The notes beneath the pieces are model-generated. The model worked only from the letters and a program-made list of their open reading frames with translations. It was not told the origin of the DNA and did no database searches. Source: Mycobacterium attenuatum (GTDB lineage: Bacteria > Actinomycetota > Actinomycetes > Mycobacteriales > Mycobacteriaceae). From it: a DNA stretch of 50,539 nt. The stretch is from NCBI RefSeq assembly GCF_900566085.1, contig NZ_UPHT01000175.1:1-50539 (forward strand), read 5' to 3'. Below are positions 33,948 to 41,477 of the stretch, one piece after another (the stretch's first letter is position 1; each line of letters starts with the position of its first letter). The translations under genes were made by a program, and so were the position numbers.

Positions 33948-35597
33948 GTGGCGTCCCGCAGCCGTGCTCCGACAATGCTGGTCACCGCCGTCGCGGCCAC
34001 GATGGTCATTGTTTCGTGGGTGCTCAACCGTCCCCCGCACAGCACCCACGAGCGGCCGCCGGCACGGGACACCCAGCTGGTGGAGCAGCCGCTGATCGGC
34101 CTCGGCGGCGGCGTCACGATCCGCGAACTGACTCAGGACACTCCGTTTTCACTGGTTGCCCTGACCGGTGACCTGGCCGGCACCTCGACGCGCGTGCGTG
34201 CCAAACGCCCCGACGGGTCGTGGGGGCCGTGGTATCAGGCCGAGTATGAAACCGCCGCGCCCGATGGACCGGGCTCGGATCCGGCAAACGCCGCGGCGGG
34301 GCCCCGCAGCACCGATCCGGTGTTCGTCGGCAGCACCACGACGGTCCAGATCGCGGTCACCCGCCCGGCCAATGCGCCGGTGACCCAGGCGCCGGTTACT
34401 ACCGAGGCAAACCCGGCCGGGCTGGGCTACCGTCCGGCCACCAAGGAGCAGCCGTTCGGGCAGAACATCTCCGCGATCCTCATCTCGCCGCCGCAGGCGC
34501 CGGCCCTAACGCAATGGACACCACCGACCGGGGTCACCATGCCCGGCCAGGCGCCACCCATCATCAGCCGTGCCGAATGGGGAGCCGACGAATCGCTGCG
34601 CTGCGGCAGCCCGCAGTACGACCGGGCGGTTCGTGCCGCGGTGGTGCACCACACCGCCGGCAGCAACGACTATTCGCCCCTGGAGTCGGCCGGAATCGTC
34701 AAGGCGATCTACACGTATCACAGCAAGACGCTGGGCTGGTGCGACATCGCCTACAACGCGCTCGTCGACAAGTACGGCCAGGTGTTCGAGGGCAGCGCCG
34801 GGGGTCTCACCAAACCGGTCGAGGCATTCCATACCGGCGGATTCAACCGCGACACCTGGGGCGTGGCGATGATCGGCAATTTCGACGACGTGGCGCCGAC
34901 GCCGCTGCAACTGCGCGCCGTCGGGCGGCTGCTCGGCTGGCGGCTGGGCATGGACGACGTAGACCCCAAGGGCACCGTGGAGCTGGAGTCTGCCGGCAGC
35001 TCCTACACCACCTTTCCGGCAGGCGCGATAGCGCGGCTGCCGGCCATCTTCACCCACCGCGACGTCGGCAACACCGACTGCCCGGGCAACACCGCCTACG
35101 CCCTGATGGATGAAATCCGCGACATCGCCGCACATTTCAACGATCCCCCCGAGGAGTTGCTGAAAGCGCTGGAGGGCGGCGTGATCTACGAACGCTGGCA
35201 GGCGCTGGGCGGGATGAACAGCGTGCTGGGCGCACCGACCTCGCCGGAGGCCGAGGCGGCTGGCGCCGCGCGGTACGTCACCTTCGCCAAGGGGGCCATG
35301 TACTGGTCACCCGAAACCGGCGCGCAGCCGGTCACCGGCGCCATTTACGACGCCTGGGCCTCGCTGAGCTACGAACGCGGGCCGCTTGGCCTGCCGACCA
35401 GCGCCGAGATCCAGGAGCCGCTGCGGATCACGCAGAACTTCCAGCACGGAGTGTTGAACTTCGAACGGCTCACCGGCAACATCACCGAGGTCGTCGACGG
35501 GATTACAACGCCGGTGTCTCTCATGTCCACGCAACCCCCGAGCGGCCCCACGGTACCTCCCGAACACTTCTCGCTCCCAACGCATCCGGCTAACTGA
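33948..35597 (+). CDS. csp: Cell-surface amidase-like protein with LGFP repeats (Csp)
   Basis: 549 residues from GTG 33948. N-terminal signal/anchor (LVTAVAATMVIVSWVL), a beta-rich region, then a PGRP/amidase_2 domain from about residue 205 (IISRAEWGADESLRCG). The zinc ligands of N-acetylmuramoyl-L-alanine amidases are present: His234 in VVHHTAG, His370 in THRDVG and Cys378 in NTDCPG. The C-terminus carries LGFP-like repeats (MNSVLGAPTSPEAE, RGPLGLPTSAEI) that bind the cell wall. It should cleave or bind peptidoglycan at the envelope. The order erp-csp is as in M. tuberculosis (Rv3810-Rv3811), but the next gene there, PE_PGRS62, is replaced here by the polyamine block. Confidence 0.93.
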   Translation: MASRSRAPTMLVTAVAATMVIVSWVLNRPPHSTHERPPARDTQLVEQPLIGLGGGVTIRELTQDTPFSLVALTGDLAGTSTRVRAKRPDGSWGPWYQAEYETAAPDGPGSDPANAAAGPRSTDPVFVGSTTTVQIAVTRPANAPVTQAPVTTEANPAGLGYRPATKEQPFGQNISAILISPPQAPALTQWTPPTGVTMPGQAPPIISRAEWGADESLRCGSPQYDRAVRAAVVHHTAGSNDYSPLESAGIVKAIYTYHSKTLGWCDIAYNALVDKYGQVFEGSAGGLTKPVEAFHTGGFNRDTWGVAMIGNFDDVAPTPLQLRAVGRLLGWRLGMDDVDPKGTVELESAGSSYTTFPAGAIARLPAIFTHRDVGNTDCPGNTAYALMDEIRDIAAHFNDPPEELLKALEGGVIYERWQALGGMNSVLGAPTSPEAEAAGAARYVTFAKGAMYWSPETGAQPVTGAIYDAWASLSYERGPLGLPTSAEIQEPLRITQNFQHGVLNFERLTGNITEVVDGITTPVSLMSTQPPSGPTVPPEHFSLPTHPAN

Positions 35598-35605
35598 GGT
35601 CCGGT

Positions 35606-35611
35606 TACCCT
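35606..35611 (+). promoter_or_regulatory. Candidate -10 of the decarboxylase/aminopropyltransferase gene
   Basis: TACCCT (TANNNT) ends 8 nt before the GTG at 35619, and no Shine-Dalgarno lies between the csp stop (35597) and that GTG. This suggests a leaderless or near-leaderless transcript of its own rather than simple read-through from csp. Confidence 0.35.
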
Positions 35612-35618
35612 GCGTCCT

Positions 35619-37562
35619 GTGCGCGAGACGCCGTATCTGACGATCGATCTGGCTCGGGTGCGCGACGACCTCCAAGCGCTGCGAGCCGCCCTGCCGGAGG
35701 CTTCGATTCGCTATGCGGTCAAAGCGAATCCGGGCGAACCTATCCTGCGCCTGCTCGCGGGCGAAGGCACCGAATTTGATGTTGCTTCGCTCGGCGAGAT
35801 CGACGCCTGCCGGTTGGCCGGTATCGGCGGTAGCCGGCTGGCGTTCGGCAACACCATCAAGAAGCCGGCCGCGGTCGGCCGTGCCTATGCCAGCGGGGTC
35901 CGGCGGTTCGTGTTCGACACCACTGCGGACTTGGCGGTGATCGCCGAGCATGCTCCCGGAGCCAGCGTGGAATGCCGTATCGCGCCGGTGTTTCCGTCGT
36001 CGGTAACGCCGTTCGGGCACAAGTTCGGGTGTGCTCCCGACGCGGCCGCGAACCTGCTGACGCGTGCCCGGCGACTGGGATTGCGCCCGGCCGCCATCGC
36101 CTTCCATGTCGGTTCCCAACAACTCGACCCCGCAGCGTGGGATCTTGGGATACGTTGCTGTGCCGATATTGTCGAACAGTTCGGGGGCGCGTTGGAAGTC
36201 AACGCCGGGGGTGGTTTCCCGATCCCGTATGCGACCGATGCACCGCAGCTGCCGGTCCTCGCTGACGCCATTACTTCCGCGTTGACCCGCCATTTCGGCG
36301 CCGACCGTCCCCGGCTGGTGGTGGAGCCGGGCCGGATGCTGGTCGGCTCGGCGGGCATCATTGCCGCCGAGGTGGTCTCGGTGCGAACCGGTACCGACGG
36401 ACTGCGTTGGGTGTACCTCGACATCGGCCGTTACGGCGGACTCGCCGAGACCGAGAACGAATACATCCGATATCGCCTGCGAACCGACCGTGACGGCGAC
36501 CCTGCCGACGATGCCGTGGTGGCCGGACCGACCTGCGACGGCGACGACGTGCTGTACCGCAGCTATGCCCTTCCGGTGACGCTGCGCGCCGGTGATGGTG
36601 TCCAGATCGAGGACGCCGGAGCGTACACCGCGAGCTACGCGTCGGCGGGGTTTAATGGATTTCCGCCCCTGCCAACGTATTTCACCAACGATACCGAACC
36701 CGGACCGGCCCGTGTCGTCGTCGAGGAACTCGCGCCGGGGCTAAGCCGACATTGGCAAGTCGACGACGTCATCTGCAATGTGCGTACCGAGTTCCAGGAG
36801 TTGCTGATCGGGCGAACGGCGCAGGGTGTCGCATTGTTCAGCGGGGGCGAACGGCAGAGCACCGAGTTCAGCCAGCTTGTGTATCACGAGGCATTGCTGG
36901 TCCCGGCAATGCTGCTGGCAGACAAGATCGAGCGGGTACTGATCATCGGCTCCGGCGAAGGCGTGGTGAGTCAGCTGGCCGTCGCGGCCGGGGCAGCGCA
37001 TGTCGATCACGTCGACATCGATCGCGATGCCGTTCGGCTCTGCGCCGAGCACCTGCCCTACGGCTACACGGTCAGCGAATTGCACCGGGCCGAAAGAGGT
37101 TTAAGCCCGGTCACCGTGCATTACCGCGACGGATGGGAATTCGTGGAACGCTCCACCCAAGCCTACGACATCGTCGTGGTTGACCTCCCCGACGAGGGTA
37201 TCGAGCCAGCTCAGCACAACCGTCTGTACCACGCCGATTTCCTGCGGATGTGCCGGGCTATCGGCGGGGTTGTCGTTTCCCAGGCCGGCTGCCCAACCCT
37301 GTGGCGCAACGGCTCGTTACGCCGGTCGTGGCAGCGCTTTCATGAAACCTTTTGTGCAGTCGTTTATTTCGGTAGCGATGAACATGAATGGGCGTTCTTG
37401 TGTGGAATGTCGGGACCTGTTCACCAAGATCCGGTAGATCTGATGGCGAAACGATTGCCGGGATTGGCCTACCGCCCACGCACCATCGATGCCGGCTCGC
37501 TCGCTGGGTGCACCGTTGCACCCAGGGCGCTGCGGACTTTCGCCAACCCCAAGTTCCGCTGA
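35619..37562 (+). CDS. Fusion: ornithine decarboxylase-like domain plus spermidine synthase-like domain
   Basis: 647 residues. Residues 1-365 form a PLP-dependent decarboxylase of the alanine-racemase fold: PLP lysine K35 in RYAVKANP, FHVGSQQLDP, NAGGGFPIPY, the phosphate-binding EPGR, and the catalytic GPTCDGDDVL with Cys306, the ornithine-decarboxylase form rather than that of diaminopimelate decarboxylase. Residues from about 390 are a spermidine-synthase-type Rossmann fold: STEFSQLVYHEALL, VLIIGSGEGVVS (444-448, where GGGDGG is usual), VDIDRD, YRDGWEF and VVVDLPDE with the general-base Asp522. One chain could thus make putrescine and add an aminopropyl group. No speD (decarboxylated-SAM supply) is nearby. 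Start GTG 35619 lies 21 bp after csp. The MFS gene follows after 26 bp. Exact substrates are inferred. Confidence 0.85.
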   Translation: MRETPYLTIDLARVRDDLQALRAALPEASIRYAVKANPGEPILRLLAGEGTEFDVASLGEIDACRLAGIGGSRLAFGNTIKKPAAVGRAYASGVRRFVFDTTADLAVIAEHAPGASVECRIAPVFPSSVTPFGHKFGCAPDAAANLLTRARRLGLRPAAIAFHVGSQQLDPAAWDLGIRCCADIVEQFGGALEVNAGGGFPIPYATDAPQLPVLADAITSALTRHFGADRPRLVVEPGRMLVGSAGIIAAEVVSVRTGTDGLRWVYLDIGRYGGLAETENEYIRYRLRTDRDGDPADDAVVAGPTCDGDDVLYRSYALPVTLRAGDGVQIEDAGAYTASYASAGFNGFPPLPTYFTNDTEPGPARVVVEELAPGLSRHWQVDDVICNVRTEFQELLIGRTAQGVALFSGGERQSTEFSQLVYHEALLVPAMLLADKIERVLIIGSGEGVVSQLAVAAGAAHVDHVDIDRDAVRLCAEHLPYGYTVSELHRAERGLSPVTVHYRDGWEFVERSTQAYDIVVVDLPDEGIEPAQHNRLYHADFLRMCRAIGGVVVSQAGCPTLWRNGSLRRSWQRFHETFCAVVYFGSDEHEWAFLCGMSGPVHQDPVDLMAKRLPGLAYRPRTIDAGSLAGCTVAPRALRTFANPKFR

Positions 37563-37588
37563 CCAAGTTCGGTCTAAAGTGCGGTGTC

Positions 37589-38812
37589 GTGATCGGAACT
37601 GGCAGCAGGGCGGTCGGACTGACTCGACTGTTGCTGGCCCGCGGCTTGATCGCGGCTGCTACCGCAGCGTTTGCGACCATGTGGCGCTACGCCGGCTTCG
37701 CCTTCACCAATTCCGCATTTCTCACCGGACTGCTCGACACCGCCTATACGTTGGCGTTCGCGATCGCGTCCTATTGGTTGACGATCCGGCGCGCACCGCT
37801 GTCGGGGCGCACCATGATCGTGGCAAGTGGGCTGATATCGGCGGCGGTCATCATGGTGATGGCGCTGTTGACACCGCTGCATGCCTACCTCTGGCTACTC
37901 CTGCCTACCGTCGTGGTCGGCGTGGTCTTGGGCGTGATCTACCCGGCCTGGTACTCCCAGTTGCGGCGTGGTCGCGATAGTAGTGAGCTGTATCGACACC
38001 TCGGGCCCTACGAGGCCGTCCGCGTGGTGGCCATCCTGGTCGGTACCGCAGGTATCGGTCTGGTCGCACACGTGCTGGGTTTGGAGCCCGCTACCTTGAT
38101 GATCGCGGCCGTCTTCGCCGTCGGCGGCTCGATGGCGCTGACCTTCCCAAGATCAGATCCGGACGACATCCCGGCGCCGCAGCGGACCGAGACTTCGCCG
38201 CGTCCGGCCGATAGGGAGATCGATCACCGGGTCCGGCTGCTGTTTGGGCTGTTGGCCGCGCTGCAGCTGATGCTGGCGCCGATCGTCGCGGTAACGCCCG
38301 TGCTCGCCGTCGAAGGCATCGACGGTGGCGTCGCTCATGTAGGCCTGTTGTTCGCGCTGTACAGCGCCGGAGGTGTACTGCAGTTTGTGACGACCAGGGC
38401 GGCGGCGCGTGGCATCGGAGTACGTGTCCTCGTGTCGGCGCCGCTGGCGTTGATGCTGGGGTGCGCGATCGCGGCGACGGTGATGGACGACATGGTGAGC
38501 GCCGCGTTCTTGATGGTCTCGTTCGGTTTCGGTGTCGCGTCGATGGGCACGTTGATCAACGCCGAGATCCAATCGGCGGTCCACGAATCGGAGCGGGATC
38601 AGCACGTCGCAACATTCGCGCTCATCTTGTCGGTAGCGGTCGCCGTCGGCAGCGGCCTGTGGGGACTGGCCGCCGACTTCCTGCCGGTGCCGACCATCGC
38701 GATCATCACTACCATCTCGACCGCGGTAATCGCGGCTCTGCTGCTGCTCTCATGGCGGCGGGTGAGCGGACGGTGGAGTAAGTCGGCTGATCCCGGGCAC
38801 TCCACCAGATAG
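37589..38812 (+). CDS. MFS-type membrane transporter
   Basis: 407 residues from GTG 37589, in frame with a longer open stretch that overlaps the fusion gene. About eleven or twelve hydrophobic segments in two halves, separated by a charged loop around residues 188-215 (PRSDPDDIPAPQRTETSPRP). The pattern fits the major facilitator superfamily, but the classical loop-2/3 signature is weak. It starts 26 bp after the decarboxylase/aminopropyltransferase stop, so it is probably co-transcribed and may move the polyamine product or a precursor. The substrate and direction are not visible. It converges with the DUF350 gene, with 132 bp between the stops and no obvious hairpin. Confidence 0.75.
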   Translation: MIGTGSRAVGLTRLLLARGLIAAATAAFATMWRYAGFAFTNSAFLTGLLDTAYTLAFAIASYWLTIRRAPLSGRTMIVASGLISAAVIMVMALLTPLHAYLWLLLPTVVVGVVLGVIYPAWYSQLRRGRDSSELYRHLGPYEAVRVVAILVGTAGIGLVAHVLGLEPATLMIAAVFAVGGSMALTFPRSDPDDIPAPQRTETSPRPADREIDHRVRLLFGLLAALQLMLAPIVAVTPVLAVEGIDGGVAHVGLLFALYSAGGVLQFVTTRAAARGIGVRVLVSAPLALMLGCAIAATVMDDMVSAAFLMVSFGFGVASMGTLINAEIQSAVHESERDQHVATFALILSVAVAVGSGLWGLAADFLPVPTIAIITTISTAVIAALLLLSWRRVSGRWSKSADPGHSTR

Positions 38813-38944
38813 CCGAGCGGGTTGTGTCAGCAGCTACCTACCGACTGAAACGCACCGTCTTCGGCTGGCACGGCGGCCGGAAGCTCACCACTGCGACCTT
38901 TGTCGGTTGATCCGGCAACCCGCTACCCCCGTCGGCCCGACCCG

Positions 38945-39400
38945 TCAAAGAATCGCCACCGCAACCACGATGCCCAACGCGAACTGCGCCGCGGCCACCA
39001 CGAGCGACTCGTAGCTGTAGTCGTCGGCCTGGAACAACGTGTCCATATCGATGCCGATGACCACGGTCGCAATCCGCATCATCACCACTTGCGCCGCGAT
39101 ACCCACGATGCCGAAAGTCGCCGAAGCCAGCAGTCCCTCGGCCAGCCTGCCCGACGACGAGTAGATCGCCAGCACCACGATGAGGGCCATGCTGACCATG
39201 CCTGCAGCAGTGACGATGATGGCGTTGGGTTTTCCGGCGCGAACCATCTTGCGCAGCGGTCCGGGCGTCGTGAAGTCGATCGCATGAAACCCGATGATCA
39301 TGAGCACCAGTCCCAGAATCGAGTACAAGACGACGGCACTGACCCCGCGGCCGAGCCAACTCCAGTAGTCCGGATGCAGCGCCTCGATCGTTGTCGTCAC
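38945..39400 (-). CDS. DUF350 family membrane protein (YjfL-like)
   Basis: 151 residues with four membrane segments at about 20-43, 58-82, 90-115 and 132-151 and the small-residue-rich, acidic-loop pattern (GIDMDTLFQADDYSYES) of DUF350 proteins. These occur next to glutathionylspermidine-synthase-like ligases in many bacteria, for example yjfL near yjfC in Escherichia coli. No activity is known. It is the third gene of the minus-strand operon and starts 34 bp after the ligase stop. Confidence 0.8.
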   Translation of the reverse strand: MTTTIEALHPDYWSWLGRGVSAVVLYSILGLVLMIIGFHAIDFTTPGPLRKMVRAGKPNAIIVTAAGMVSMALIVVLAIYSSSGRLAEGLLASATFGIVGIAAQVVMMRIATVVIGIDMDTLFQADDYSYESLVVAAAQFALGIVVAVAIL

Positions 39401-39434
39401 AGCAGATCAGCTCCGTTCAGTTCAGCGGCAAGGT

Positions 39435-40601
39435 TCATTTCAGCGGAATCCGGTGTGGGACAAATGCAGCACCGTCGTCGGTGACCAGTCCGGCGGTCTC
39501 ACGGATACCGAGACCGGCCGACGAGTCACCGACGATCCAGGCGCCCAGCGCGGGGCGCATGCCATCGAATTCCGGTAGCGGATCCAGCAATTGGTAGACG
39601 AAGCCCTCTTCGCCGTAGACACCGCCGGTGGCGGTCTCCATGCCGGCACCGACAATGGTGATGTTGGCGCCTTCGCGGCCCAGCTTGGGTTTGCGAACGT
39701 ACTCGGTGAGTTCATGCGGGTCATCGATGTAGGCGGGCAACAGGTTCGGGTGGCCGGGATACATCTCCCACAACACCGCCAGGATCGCCTTGTTGGACAA
39801 CACCGCCTTCCACAGCGGTTCTATCCACATCGTCTGCGGCAGGCTGGATGCCACGTGTTTGCCGAACTCGTCATCGAGCACCCATTCCCAGGGATGCAGC
39901 TTGAAGATGGCCTCGATCGGCGCCTCTTCCAGATCGACGAATCGCTGCAGCGCGGCATCCCAGCCGACGTCCTCGATCATCAGGCCGACGGTCTGGAAGC
40001 CGGCTTCCGCCGCGGTCTCCTGCAGATACGTCGTCGTGATCTGGTCTTCGCCGGTTGCTTCCACACCGGACCACGTGAAATGCAGCTCGTTGCCGGGCAA
40101 CAGATCCGCGAGCGCCTTCCAGCGGTCGACAAGCTGTTCGTGCAACGAGTTCCACTGGTCGTCACCGGGAAACTTGTCCTTGAGCCAGTACCACTGCAGG
40201 ATTGCGGCCTCGAGCAGTGTGGTCGGGGTGTCGGCGTTGTATTCGAGCAGCACGGCCGGTCGGCGTCCGTCGTAACGTAAGTCGAAGCGGCCGTACACAT
40301 GTGGGTCGGAGCGCCGCCACGATTCGGCGATGAACGGCCAACTCCATTCGGGCAGACCGAAATCAGCGTATCGCTCCATCAGGACCACCTGCTCGACGGC
40401 GTTGAGGCACATCGAGTGCAGCAGTTCGACATCGGCTTCCAGCGCCAGGATCTCGTCCATGTCGAACTCGTAGTACACCGACTCGTCCCAGTACGATCGG
40501 TCGGCACCGGACGCATCACGCGCCGGCGTCCCGTACACCAGGCCTTGCGATTCGACGATCGAGCGCCAGTTGGGACGCGGCTGTATCCTGCCGCGCTTCA
40601 C
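39435..40601 (-). CDS. Glutathionylspermidine synthase-like ATP-grasp ligase (YgiC/YjfC type)
   Basis: 388 residues, the length of E. coli YgiC. It has only the synthetase part: the pre-ATP-grasp and ATP-grasp domains without the N-terminal amidase of E. coli Gsp. Family motifs: YWDESVYYEF (38-46), LHSMCLNAVEQV (61-72), GRFDLRYDG (104-112), EYNADTPT (120-127), KLHPWEW (234-240), PGHPNLLPAY (282-291), KPKLGREGANI (304-314) and GLGIRE (363-368). Such enzymes join a carboxylate (in Gsp, the glycine of glutathione) to an amine (spermidine) using ATP. GTG 40601 overlaps the stop of the DUF1190-like gene (GTGA), so the two are co-translated; a longer frame to 40871 exists but has no better start. 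Mycobacteria do not make glutathione, so another acceptor is likely. Confidence 0.88.
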   Translation of the reverse strand: MKRGRIQPRPNWRSIVESQGLVYGTPARDASGADRSYWDESVYYEFDMDEILALEADVELLHSMCLNAVEQVVLMERYADFGLPEWSWPFIAESWRRSDPHVYGRFDLRYDGRRPAVLLEYNADTPTTLLEAAILQWYWLKDKFPGDDQWNSLHEQLVDRWKALADLLPGNELHFTWSGVEATGEDQITTTYLQETAAEAGFQTVGLMIEDVGWDAALQRFVDLEEAPIEAIFKLHPWEWVLDDEFGKHVASSLPQTMWIEPLWKAVLSNKAILAVLWEMYPGHPNLLPAYIDDPHELTEYVRKPKLGREGANITIVGAGMETATGGVYGEEGFVYQLLDPLPEFDGMRPALGAWIVGDSSAGLGIRETAGLVTDDGAAFVPHRIPLK

Positions 40602-41356
40602 GAGCCGCTGCTCCCGCCGCCACCCTTGCCGCCGCTGCCGCCGAGCCCGCCACGCGAAATGGTGGTGCCGGACTTCGTGGTGATCGTGGCACCCTTCGGC
40701 GCCACCGTGGTGCCACCGCTGGGCCGTTGACCCACCGACCCGGAACTGCCGTAGTAGTACCGGTATTGGTGGCCGCCGTAGAAGAAGAAGCCGTTGAGAC
40801 CCGCGGTGTGGCCCGTGCAATAGCTGTCCGGGACTATCACCGGCTGCCCATTCGGGTCGTCCTGGACGCACTGGGCGGTGACATGCTCGGGCGTGAGCAA
40901 CCAGTACCCGAGGCCCGCCACCAGACCCACTACCCCGACGGCGGCGGCAGCACCCATCAAAACTCGTTTCTGCTTGGCGCGCTTGGCCTCCGCCTCGCGC
41001 CGAGCCTCTTCGATCTCGCGCTGCTTGTCCTCGTACTTGCGCCGCGCCCGCAACTCGGCCGGCGTCGGGGGACGCGGCCGCGTCGTTTCCGCGTCCTGGT
41101 ACTGGATGCTGCCGCCGGCGCGGCGCTTGGTGGGTGCATCCCCTTGCGGCGCCGGCGCCGTGTCGTCGGACCGCGCTGCGGCACCGGTGGGCTCGTCCTG
41201 TTCCGATCCCGGTCCCGCGTCGTCGGACTGCTCGGCGGGCTCGTCGAGTTCCGATCCGCCGTCCGGCGCCTGTTGCCCGTCCCGGCGCTGCCCGGGCGGC
41301 CCGTTCCGGTGGTCATCGGGTCCACCGCCTCCGGCTGGGTCTGGTTGCGACCCCAC
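40598..41356 (-). CDS. Single-pass membrane protein, DUF1190/YgiB-like, with Gly-rich tail
   Basis: 252 residues from GTG 41356, chosen for GGAGGAG 5 nt upstream. Layout: disordered acidic N-terminus (1-75), charged helical stretch (100-131, KYEDKQREIEEARREAEAKR), one membrane helix (about 132-154), then an outer part with Cys163 and Cys180 (CVQDDPNGQPVIVPDSYC, possible disulfide), the aromatic patch FFFYGGHQYRYYYG (190-203), and a low-complexity tail ending TTISRGGLGGSGGKGGGGSS. The tail resembles the RGGFG-containing end of YgiB-type DUF1190 proteins, which are encoded beside YgiC-type ligases. It is the first gene of the three-gene operon and a candidate acceptor for the ligase. Family membership is inferred from layout and tail. 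Confidence 0.72.
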   Translation of the reverse strand: MGSQPDPAGGGGPDDHRNGPPGQRRDGQQAPDGGSELDEPAEQSDDAGPGSEQDEPTGAAARSDDTAPAPQGDAPTKRRAGGSIQYQDAETTRPRPPTPAELRARRKYEDKQREIEEARREAEAKRAKQKRVLMGAAAAVGVVGLVAGLGYWLLTPEHVTAQCVQDDPNGQPVIVPDSYCTGHTAGLNGFFFYGGHQYRYYYGSSGSVGQRPSGGTTVAPKGATITTKSGTTISRGGLGGSGGKGGGGSSGS

Positions 41357-41403
41357 TAGCTCTCCTCCGGTCCGGCTAACGGGCCCTGCGTCGCGACACA
41401 CGT

Positions 41404-41420
41404 CTCGCCCAGAAGGCGAG
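41404..41420 (-). terminator. Small hairpin between the HAD gene and the DUF1190-like gene
   Basis: CTCGCC-N5-GGCGAG lies in the 121-bp gap, 57 nt past the HAD stop and 47 nt before the GTG at 41356. It may separate the HAD/acyltransferase transcript from the polyamine-conjugation operon. No U-run. Confidence 0.3.
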
Positions 41421-41477
41421 CGTCGGCCGGGCACGCGGGCACGCCGGCAGTCTCCCACATCGGTGGCGCGGTCCGGA

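Noticed and set aside
38838..39359. 173-residue minus-strand frame overlapping the DUF350 gene
   Set aside because: The DUF350 frame has four clean membrane helices and sensible spacing to the ligase; this frame is Arg/Gly/His-rich.
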